A stretch of 64,000 nt of DNA from Antennarius striatus (lineage: Eukaryota > Chordata > Actinopteri > Lophiiformes > Antennariidae), in contig NC_090792.1 of assembly GCF_040054535.1 (NCBI RefSeq), forward strand, positions 9,712,491-9,776,490. Reading direction: 5' to 3'. A program made the translations under genes and the position numbers. Position 1 is the first letter of the stretch. Each line of letters begins with the position of its first letter. The notes beneath the pieces are model-generated. The model did not search any database, had not been told where the DNA came from, and saw only the letters and a program-made list of their open reading frames with translations. Below, one piece after another: positions 42,701-54,700 of this stretch.

Positions 42701-45700
42701 ACCAAGTACAGAGCTCAGCTGGACACCAAAAGTAACAGCCCACATATACTTACCACATATCTGCACATCATTTAGAAGTTAAAATGCAAGCAGTAGTGTT
42801 AATTCTGACATTAGGTTTTTACTAGACAATAACAATTGCCAATGGAGCTCACAATAACAATATTGATGTGATATCTATTTGCAAATAAAGCTAATGTCAT
42901 TCATTTTTAACACACATTTTTCAACTTAATTGACATCACGATACAAGTAAAGGGGGGTAAAAAGTGTCTGCTAAGTCAATGTGCTACAATTTGATTCTTT
43001 ACAGAGTCTGGGTTGACTAAAAATATTATAGATTTGGCAATTCAATAAACAAAATGATCATCATTTCTGGTTTATGACCATGTACAAAGTAGAGTTAAAG
43101 TTTTAAACACTGTCCTTTGTTTGTAAAACTCTTAAATCAGTTGAAGATCAGTTTTTACACGTTTATTTTCAATTCTGACATTGATCTACAGTTCCCTATT
43201 GTCTTTTTTTTTGGGCTATGGTAAAAAAATACATGGCTGTACTGTATAACTGTCATGCATCTTGCCTTTTTTGCCTGCAGCGGATTCTACGGGCACACAC
43301 TCCCTGTACACAGCTTACAAGGATTATGAGATCATGTTCCATGTGTCGACTCTGCTTCCTTACACACCAAACAACAAGCAACAGGTAATGAGGAAGAGGT
43401 CAACTTTTGTCGTATACCACTAGATGTGTATCATGAAGAGAAAAACTTAGTTTGATGAATGCACAAAAGACTGAAAAGATGAACGTCACGTAGATGAATG
43501 CACAATATGACTTGTGCCAGTTACTACATTGAACATAAATGTTAATGAGCATAAATATCAAAATGAAATGTTATGGCAATGAATATTGTATTTATAGTAC
43601 AGTATGTCTTTGTTTGATTCCTCCATGATGTTGTTTTCCACTGACTAGTTGCTGAGGAAGCGTCACATAGGGAATGACATCGTGACCATCGTGTTCCAGG
43701 AGCCTGGTGCTCACCCTTTCACCCCAAAAGCCATTCGCTCTCACTTTCAACATGTCTTCATCATCGTGCGGGTGCACAATCCATGCTCTGACAGCACATG
43801 TTACAGGTGAGACTCAAATATTAGCAGCAGAGATAATACACCAAAGTAATGTTTTAACATGACATAATGAGCAATCAATCAAGCTGTGTTTTGTACAGTA
43901 TATATATGAAGATCAAAATGTAAAGCCTTTATTTTAAAATGTGTTTGTCCTAGACATAACAGTAATGATACACTTGTGCTGGGTAAAGACTCATCCTTTA
44001 CACAGGACAGGTCTTGAAAATCCAAAAGCCGTGACAGAATGACATTTATGGTATTTCTACAGACACTACTGAGGTTTAGGTTAGCCTAAGTATCTATGAA
44101 TGTACACTCACAGGCCACTTTATTAGGTACCTCTTTCTAGTAAAAGGATGGACCCCCTTTTGCTTTCAGAATTTCCTTAATATTCATGACGTACTTTCAG
44201 AAAACAGTTGGAAACATTCCTCAGTGATTTTGGCCCATAATGACACGACTGCATCACGCAGTTGCTGCAATTCTGTCAGCTGCTCATTGATGATGCAAAT
44301 CTCCTGTTACACCACATCCCAAAGGTGCTCTATTGGTTTGAGATCTGTTGACAGTGGAGGCCATCGGATTACAGATCACTCATTGTCATGTTAAAGACAG
44401 CAGTTTGAGATGATATGAGGTTGGTGTCCCGGTGCGTTATCCTGCTGGATGCAGCCATCAGAAGATGGGTACACTGCATTCATAAATGGACATGGTCAGC
44501 AACAATACTCCTGATGGCATTTAAACGATGCCCAATTGGTAGTAAGGCACTCAAATTGTGCCAAAGAGATTGCACCACCATCTGCAGCCTGAACTTTTGA
44601 TACAAGGCAGGATGAATCGTGTTTTTTACGCCAGATTCTGACCCTACTATCTGAATGTCACAGCTGAAATTGAGAGTCGTCAAACCAGGCACTGATTTCC
44701 CAATCTTTTATTCCAAGTTTGGGGAACCTGTCTGAATTGTAGCCTCAGTTTCCTTTTCTTAGCTAACAGGAGTAGCACCTGGTGTGGTCTTCTACTGCTG
44801 TAGTCATTCTGCCTCAAGGTTTGATGTGTTGTACTTTCAGATATGCTCTTCTGCATTGTTGGGTTGTAACGAGTGGTTATTTGAGTTACTGTTGTTTTGA
44901 ACTAGTCTGCCTATTTTCCTCTGACCTCTGGCATCAGCAAGGCATTTTTGTCCACACAATTTCCGCTCACTGGATATTTTCTCCTTTTAGGGCCACTTTC
45001 TGTAACTTCTATAGATGGTTGTGAGTGAAAATCCCACCAGATGCGCTGTCTCTGAAATTCTCAGACCAGCCTGTCTGGTACCAACAACCATGAAACATTC
45101 AAAGTCACTTAAATCCTCTTTCGTCCCCATTCCGATGCCCGTTTTGAACTTCAGAAAGTTGTTTTCGTCACCTCTACATGCTGAAATGCATTGTCTTGTG
45201 GCCACATGATTAGCTTTTTGTGTTAAACAGTTGAGCATGTGCACTCTACTATACAGTGAGTATATACGTAATTAGAAACAAAGGAGACTCATTGCGATTT
45301 TAAGTCCAGACTGATCAGACCCAGCAGCAATGTTGAATAAAGATCTGCTTTTAACTTCCAATCTCATTGCAGCACTAAACCATATGATGGGAGCCATAAA
45401 AGCAAGCCATCACTTTCAGTGCTACCAGCGATGTGGATGTTTTTATGCAGGTTGCATTAAGACAAAAGCATTGACTTGAAGGCATGGGTCAAACATAAAA
45501 ACTCATAGCGTGACCATTCTGCTTTCCTCATTTGTGTATGTTCATGCCTTTTGCATGTCTGAATAAGTAAAAATCCCTTTGATTATGGTCATTAGATGAA
45601 ATTATCCCTTTAGTAGCTGTTTAACTAATAGGGGGCCTCCTCGTCGTCACTTCTGATAGTGATCCATCCTTGTGATGATCACGCTGTAATCTCTGTGCTC

Positions 45701-48700
45701 TGATATACAAATATTATACACACATAGTTGCTCCCTGTTACTCCTATTTCTCTATTTTACCTATTCCTCATGCTCTCTTGCACGCAGTTTCACAAACACA
45801 CACATGCACTTTTTCTCAGTGCAATTCATTCAAAGGCACACTCTTCACACACTCGTATAATATAAGCCCCCCTCCCTCTTTCTCCTCCTCCTCTCCCTGC
45901 CTGCCACTTTGCCTTTGGGCATTGTGAGCTGCAATGGTCTGAAGGAGTTAGCGCTATGCACATGAAGTGCTCTCTTCATCAGACATCCATGTGAGCAAGA
46001 AGGATTGCTGAGAACTCACTCAGTCCCTCGTAGCTCACAGTCCTACTCAGGGGTGGACGGTTCAGGTCAGCCTTTTGTCTCACAGCTCACACCCGCATCA
46101 AATTAGGACTCTTTTTTTTTTCCCAAGGACTTCTTTTCATATGTCTTTCAAGTTTATTTTTTCTGCAGAGCATTGCAACCCCATGGACTAATGGACACCT
46201 TCATTCAGCTGGCTGTTTGCTGAAGGGAGGATTTTTGTGGTATATAAGGGACAATTGCTTGTTATCCTGTTTTACCTGGACACAGAATCCTTGAAGAAAA
46301 TCTTGGTACCCAACTTGGAGAGACTTTCTCCCAGCATGATTGATGCACCATACACTAAGACTTTACTCATGGCTGTTGCTCATGAGTCGTAATCACAGAC
46401 GATTTTCTGCAGTGATTTGGAAAACATCTGGGTCATGGTAACAGGCTACAGGGATTTGCTCCACAATACTGAACTAAAATAACTAAAATAACTAAAGAAA
46501 ATTTTTGAGTTATTGTTGGCCCAGGAAGTCCTTTTGAAATTCTTGCATTCTTTATTCGGGGTATTGTGCAGTGAAAATCTGAAGTCGTCTGTACTTTGCA
46601 GTAAAACCAGGAGGTGAGTTTTGGTTGTCGTGTGTTAATTATTCAAACCATGCAGAATAGTTCATGCCGTGATTTAACTTAACCATGAACTGCATTTTAG
46701 CCATCTGCCGGTTACACTTTTGCGAAGGTTAACTCACATCATGCTGACACAGATTTTTAACCACAGTGGTTTGATATCTCAGAAAACAATTGCATTGTCA
46801 TCATTTAATATTCTTTACAACTTACTGGAGACTATATCTTTAATGGACATCTCTAACATCCATTAATAAACATCACTTGTTTAGTCATCTGGTTTTTAAT
46901 AGCTTGTTGTCTGCTGTTGATATTCTGTACAAAGCTCAGGTCATATTTAGCCATACCAGAGCATTAGAGGAGTAAATGGCCCAGGGCCAGCAGGGTGATA
47001 ATCTGCTGCCTCAATGTCACACAGGGCCAGCAAACCAGATTGCATAACTAGACCTTTGTTGCGGAAGCATAGGCCATTTCTGCTTGCTATCTCTAGCCTT
47101 AGCATTGCCTCTCAATAACATGATGTATCAGAGGCTGACAGGGTGTCAGCTCTGGGAGCTGGCGTGTCAGCTGTGATAGGATGTATAGTATTTGTATGCT
47201 GGGTTTAGTCAGGCATACTTTTCAGCAGCTCTGCTACAGGCTATGGTTGTGTTATCTGTTTAATGGACTGGATGGAGACTTGTCAGGACTGTCACATCAA
47301 ATTATTCAAGACCATGTTTTGGTTTTTCCGTTATCATGAGCTTTTAGTTTGTATGCAGCTGCCTTTATTTATATTTATTTCATTATAGCCTCTACATAAC
47401 CTTCATGCTTTATAATGCTTGGTTGTCATGGGTGTAAAAGTGGTGTAGATTTTACAAAACAAGTAATTCCTCTCAAATTATCCCAGACTTGGGAAGCACG
47501 TGTTACTGAAGTTGTTCTACACTTTGCCGATGAACAGCCAGCATTAGACATTGTTATCTGCACCTGTTCCCTAATTTATAGTAACTCAAGCACGGGCATT
47601 GTGTTCAAATGGAATAAGAGCAGTAGAGAGTAACAAGAAGAGAAACTAACGCCCTCCTTTATTATCACAAATAAAACGGGTCAAGTATAGGTTAACAATA
47701 CCTGAAGGAAAATTGTGAAATGAAGGTTCCACTGAGTTTCTACAAGCTCATGTGCTGCTTTTAGTGTTTTTGCCTTTTGTCAAACATGAGTTTATGAGTA
47801 ACATCTTTAGTTCTGTCATTTATTATTCCAGACCAGATAGTTGGTTTACACTGTAAACCAACTTTTTCTTGTGTTAGTGCCATGTTATTGTCTCTGTAAA
47901 CTGTACAGAGGCAGTAACACGAGAAACAGCTCAGTTACATATAAAAACACTCTTCCCTCAACATAATATACAATAAGAAGTAAATATTTTTGTACATACA
48001 ATACAAGGAAAAAAACGAGAAATATCTGATACAAAAAAAATTATGTGTCATACAATATAAATGTTGGTATTTTATTTTGAAGAATTTGTCTTCACATATG
48101 CCTATCAATACAATAAATTCCTGTGTTTTTTGCAGCTGTATTTTTGCAAGTTAAACTTTTTTTAATAATCTAAAACTTTTGATATACAGAAGAGTATACA
48201 AGTTTGAATTGTTAGATTGAACAAACAAGGTTACTTCCGACTGAAACTAACACCCATGCCAGAGATGATTAGTTTACACTGTGTCCATCCCAGTAAAAAG
48301 ACTAGTCTGATTGCTAGTCTGATACTTATGTCAAGAGAAACAAGGTGAGATATTTGCAGGACAACATACAAAATTCCAAATTATCTACAATTACTTTGCA
48401 ACATTTAGTGTAAAAATGTTGTGTAAATTATAAAGGTTTAAAACTTAAAACCTGCACCAACTGTTTACAGGCTTCTGTGACAAAAATCTGCAATAATGCA
48501 TGACGGGAAAATTCACAGCTTTTCTGGGAATACATAGATTTTAATACAGGGCTCAGCATGTTTAAATGACAAATTCCTTCAGACTAGTCTCTATAACTAA
48601 GATAGACTAGTTTGAGGAAAACAACAAGGGAAACTGTGAGTCTGTTTTTTGGTGTTCATTCAGAAGTGGTCTAGCCACAGAATAGACTTCATGAGATTGA

Positions 48701-51700
48701 AATCTGGCTTTTGGCTCCACATACCTCGCTCACTCTTTAGTCTGGCTTCACCTCACCCCCTCATCTGTGCAAAGCAATGTTGTTGACATTCCTGTAGCAG
48801 TGACCTCAACCCATTTCCTTTTTATTTTTTCTCCAGCGTGGCCGTCACCCGTTCCCAGGACGTTCCTTCCTTTGGCCCACCAATCCCAAAGGGTGTGACC
48901 TTCCCCAAATCCACTGTGTTCAGGGACTTCCTGTTAAGTAAAATCATAAACGCTGAGAACGCAGCCCATAAGTCGGATAAGTTTGGTGCCATGGCAACGC
49001 GCACAAGGCAGGAGTATCTGCGGGACTTGGCAGAACGTCATGTGACTAACACTCCAGTAGAACCCACTGGGAAGTTTCCATTCATCTCTCTGGCACACAA
49101 ACGACGGGAGAAGGTGCGTCCGTACAGCGGGGCGGAGCTCCGGAGCCTCGGGGCCGTGACTTGGCAAGTTCATGCCGAAGATCAGGTAGCCGGTGCTGAA
49201 CGCGAATGCATGTTGGCCATTTCAAATGACTTCATCATACTGTTGGATCAAGAGGCCAAAGCAGTTGTGTTTAACTGCGCTACACGTGATATTATTGGCT
49301 GGTCAACTGGAAGCCCTGCCTCTATGAAGATCTTCTACGAACGCGGTGAGAGTGTTTCTCTGCGCTCCATCAATAACAACACTGAAGACTTTGGAGAAGT
49401 TGTCAAAAGACTGGAGGTCAGTGAGGTGCCACTACTGTCATATTAGTACACACCATCTTCTGTTAGAGCACACAGAAAAGACAGTCTCGACTTTCTAAAC
49501 ACACATACTGGATTTTTACATTTAACATACTTAGGCTGAAAAAATATCCACGTTTAAAACATGACTAAAATTGTAGAATACACGTGTTTCTAGATCGAAC
49601 TACCGGTGTCCACAAGTTCAACGGTCTGGTCCTTTTGGAGCGTCCCTGTCGGTGTACGTAATGGTCCAGTCCCACATCGTGTGAGGACATGACCTTACAT
49701 CTGTCCACTTCAAAGCAGCTGTACCAAAGTTAAAAAAAAAAAAATTGTTGATTTTGATATAAGAGTACAGCCTTGAATTATACTGTCATAAAAAGCCACA
49801 GCTGTTGTCCTGACTCCATAATGATAAGTCCTGCTAACCATGAGACAGTAATTTAGTGATGTGATATTATTACTGAGGGATTTGATGTGGGGGTAAGAAG
49901 AAAAGGTTTTTTGGGGGGCGTTTAGATCATAGTTGTGTCACTGAAGTTAAAACATACTGTTATCTGCTAACAGTCATTTCATCTGTCCTTCATTCGCTTT
50001 CAAGACAGGACTGTGTTTTTTTTAATATTTCTGTACACCCAATCAGTAAGCCATTTGTATGTCCTCAAGCCAAAAATAATTTTTATATCTTGCAAACTAT
50101 ACATACCAGCTTCACCAGTATTTATACATGTACTTCCCACAATAAGTGATGCATATACTGTAGATTGTTTGAATATTCTACTAATTCTGTTTTTTGTTGT
50201 TTCCTTGGAAAGATAAGCTTAACTTGACTAATCGTCTCCATGGTGTATTTCCAAAACAGTTTCCACACCAGTGGAATGGAGGATATGTTGTGTACTATTT
50301 ATTGTACGTTTTTTTGGGTTTTGTGTATATGTCCTTCATCAATGAGTCTTCTTTTTAATGGTCTTTTTTGTTGACACCATTACATATACCAGAATTGGAG
50401 CTAACTGAAACAATGCTCCTTCTGTGGTTCCTTCCTGGTCTCCACTAATTACTATTTACTTTTCTATTAACTTCCCAAAGGCAGGGGATGAGCTAGACAG
50501 GGTGTCTGATAGCAGTCACTTGTCTTGCCCTTACCCAATAATTTAAATTGTTTAGTCTTCATAGTATTTGAACTATGTACCAAAGCTTGAGTATAATGAG
50601 AGTTCATCTCGCTTGGATTTTAAAAGATATTGGTGTTTAGAAGATGGTATGTTATATCACATGAGTACTTTTTACACAGTTGTGGACATGTCTTTTACTC
50701 TCCTTGATTCTCCTCCTCTTACTCCTCTATCTTCTTTCTTGTAGCTGTTGACCAGGGGTAGTCAGACCACTGAAATGACCCTGCGCCGGAATGCCCTTGG
50801 CCAGCTGGGCTTTCACGTCAACTTTGAAGGCATTGTCGCCGAGGTGGAGCCCTACGGTTACGCTTGGCAGGCTGGGCTCAGGCAGGGCAGTCGATTGGTG
50901 GAGATTTGCAAGGTAGCGGTGGCATCATTGTCTCACGAACAGATGATCGACCTCCTCAGAACCTCTGTTACTGTCAAGGTGGTTATTATTCCTCCTCACG
51001 AGGACTCCACGCCACGCAGGTAGGGTGGATAAAGATGAACAGGTGCTTGAGAAACTAATGAATTCAATTGTTTTATGAAGTCTACACAGAATTGTTTGTG
51101 TGCCAACAGAGGCTGCTCAGAAATCTACCACATGCCACTGGTGGATTACAAGAACCACAAGGAGGGTATGCCCTATGAGTTAAAGTTCCCCTTCCGCCCC
51201 ACCACCAATAACAACACTAAGTGGCCCCGCACCGCGTCCAGCCCTCAAACACGAGTTGCTGGCACGGGAGGGACGCTCATCAAGGCTCCGCCCCCAGACT
51301 TTAGCGAGCGTAACTCTGCTGCCATGCCCCGAAGCGTGTCCAGCGATGGCCGTCCCCTCAACCCCAAAAGGTCACAACATAAGTATAGCGTTTTAAGAAA
51401 GTTACTGGTTTTAGTGTCAAGTTTTCCGTGAATGACACTCCTTTGTGTTGTCACAGATATTCTCCAGGGAACGACAACTACGCTCTTGCCTGCTCTGTTA
51501 TGATGGGCCGGACATTGAACAACACAAACTCCCCTTCCAACCTCTCCTACACAGAGACCATGAGCTCCAACCACTGGAGGCAGAAGTCTATGCCTGATGG
51601 GTAAGTCCTGCCCTTAACTGTGGGTTACATATTAGAGAGAAATTGGTCGGTTGCATTACCCGGTGAGACATTTGACCTTCCTGATCTCCCCCACAGGTTT

Positions 51701-54700
51701 AATAACAACAACTGCACGTCTGCTATGTCATCTGTGCAGCCGGTAGCAGGTGAGGGGGTCAATGGCATCAGAATGTACTCTGGTGTTGTGTGGTCCCAAG
51801 CTGGGGAGGGGGAAGGGTCAGACAATCTGGTGGATAAAGCCAGTGGGGGTAAGGATTACCATACTGTGGTCTGAGTGTTGGTGAAAGGTTTCTCTTGTCT
51901 AAAGGCTTTTCTGTTTACAGAAACGGTGGTTCCCAAGGCGGCGATCCCTCGCTTCCTGCCATCAGAGCAGAGCAGCCGCATGTCTCCCAACAAAGGGACC
52001 AAAGTGAGTCAGAACTAACAAACATCATCCTGTTTGTCGTTTGATGGTGGGGTACGATCGTGTGTTTTTCTGAATTCACGTGTGATTTCCCATCTCAACA
52101 GCTGGATGCTCCTTACTCATCTGGCCAGTCAAGTAGCAATACACTCTCAAGCAACGCCTCCAGCTCCACCCACAGCGATGAAAAGTGGTATGAAGTGGGT
52201 TTACGTTCAGGAGTGCGGAGTGATCTTGAGCTTAATGGCTACCTGCAGGGTACCTCAGCTGACAGCGGCATTGATACCACCTCTTTCACTGCAACGCAAA
52301 GCAGCACAGCATCTTCTTCTGACGCCTTTAGGGCAAAAGACAAAATTCCATGGCAGGATGACCATGTTGGAGGCCAGAGGGCTGCAGACACGCCACCTCC
52401 CACTTCAGATGATCTTGTTGCCACTGGAGGCAGTGAGGTCCCAGTGAAGAGTCCGTCAGCCTTTCCTCTCACTCCTGATGGTGGCTCCTACAACTTAAGT
52501 GATGCCTCCCACTCCAGGTTTGCTGTTCTGTTACAATCAACTGGCAGCTGAAGTATACGTGTCTCTGCACCAATATTTACATGTAAACACGAGCTGCATC
52601 CTTTAAGTCAATGAAGGTGTGGTCATAGTGGAGACCACTCTGAGCGCTATTAAATAAAATGTTCTGGTCTATGGAGAATTTTCTATTTATGTCACAAGCG
52701 TACCCGTTCCCAACCTCATATCATGAAGCACCACTGCTGTCACCTAGCAACATTGAAAGCTGGACTTTATTGGTAGTTAAAGTCAGTGTGAAAGCTGTAG
52801 CTTTAGTGGTACAGTAGTAGCAATAAATTCTGTCTGTAATTAAAATGGCTGTATAGTGGAAGTGGCTGTGATGGGATGGAATGGAGGTTTTTCCCCTTTT
52901 TTAACCATCATTCAAGGACGATGGTAAAGGAGGCCTCATTTTTAGGCAGCATTGAAATGGCTTCTCAAAAATGGATGGCCTGTTTGGTGGAACCCATTCT
53001 ATCTTCAAACGCAGATGTAGATGTAGTCCGTACACATCCTGTATCACCCCAGATGGAGTTCAAAGCACTCCAGTTTTGGTACATTTACGGCTTTGTTTTA
53101 TGATATGTGCACATACATGCACTCTGGCATACAGACTCAAAACATGATATTTGAAACTTTCGTGTGAACCTCCAGAGGATAATTAATGGTAGTAAAGGAA
53201 TTCAGTGACGCTGCCCTATTTTTGACCCTCAAATGAAATCAAATGAAACAGAGTTGTGGTGATGGAACAGGGTAACCAATGTAACTATTGTTCTGTTCAT
53301 ATTTCAGTATGTTTTTTAATGCAACTGTTAAAATATTCATATAGTTTGAACAATAAGTAATGTGTCCACCTTTAAAATGAAGCTACAGGTATTAATGGCT
53401 TTTTAGTGACACTCTTTGGCCATAATTAAGACAAACTAGTACTGCATTGCTTTTTCTGTAGCTGTAACCTGCTTATCATCCAAATATATATAATATTACA
53501 TATGTAAATCTGTGACGTCTTATTTTAACCTTGTGTGCATTTCCCCTCCTTCCCCCAATCTCCAGCACACAGAGTTCTGGCCACTCAGGGATTTCGATGG
53601 GCTGCAGAACTGCATCACCGCAGGAGGAAGGAGCTGCTGCAGCCACCTCACCCACATCCCAGAACTGCCAGTCCCCTGTGAGTAAGAGTTTTTATCCTCG
53701 TCATGGAGCAACGTCCAAGTACCTGATTGGCTGGAGAAAACCCATCAACTCAGTCAACTCAGTGGACTTCGGAAGCACTCGCAAGTAAGCTACAAATAAA
53801 TTTTACTATACAATTTCGTATGTTTGAAACTGTCCTGCATGTCCGGGAAATTATGAGTCTTGTAGTGTTGATGTTTGAGTGGGTGAAGGAATTAAATTTA
53901 CTTAATGCTCATCTCCTGGCAAAGCTTCTGGCCAACACTGCCTCCATGTGGTGTATTTGAGTTTGAACTCTTTCTCTTGCCTTTTCTTTTTGTCTTTATG
54001 AGTCTTCTGGATACTAGATGATCATAATTTCAGCTTCTCTTTTTTTCAAGGGAGCATTGTCTCTTTGTTTTACCCAAAGGGAGACTGCATCATTTTATTG
54101 GTCGATGACATCTGCTGTTTTTCCACTATACAGCTTCTCACAAAGCCACAGTTTTCCCAATAAAGCAATTAGGTAGTGAATTCTACCATTAAGGGAAAAT
54201 TAAAGTGCATTTTGAGAGAAATGTTGCAGCTTCTTAACATTTGCATAGAGTGTAAAAACAGTTTTTACGTTCTTTACTTTCATTACCTTTGCATCATTTT
54301 TTTTTTTAATATCATATGTCGTATTTGGATTCAAAAGGTATTCTTCTCAGTTGAAAATTGGTCTTATCTCTAGAAGACACCAGAGTGATGGTCTGCTTGG
54401 GGGTCAACCACAGCTCAGGGCCAATCTCCGGGGCGCACAGTCGCCCCAGCGACACACTGCCAAATCCAGTCTGGAGGAAGACTTGAAGAAGCTCATTACT
54501 CTTGACAGTCCTCCACCAACTACAAGCGAAGAAAAGGTAATGAGAAAGACTCTGCCTAAATGTCTATTTGCATGTCCTGTTTCCATGGCTGATGAGGTAT
54601 CCTCGTAATTCAGGAGGTATCTGTCATCACCAGCGTCACATGAAAAGCTAAATGAATTAACACAACAAAACTTTAGTGAAAATAGAAAGTTTTCGTTAAT

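Larger units (their letters stand above)
43807..48836 (+). other. sipa1l1: sipa1l1 intron 6
   Basis: This 5 kb intron splits the RapGAP-domain coding sequence between CYS and VAVTRS. It holds a Tc1-like relic (44105-45240, minus), a pyrimidine-rich stretch (45865-45900), a TATAAG-type box with a donor-bounded segment (46241-46613) and two adjacent hairpin-forming inverted repeats (47839-47919). Confidence 0.75.
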
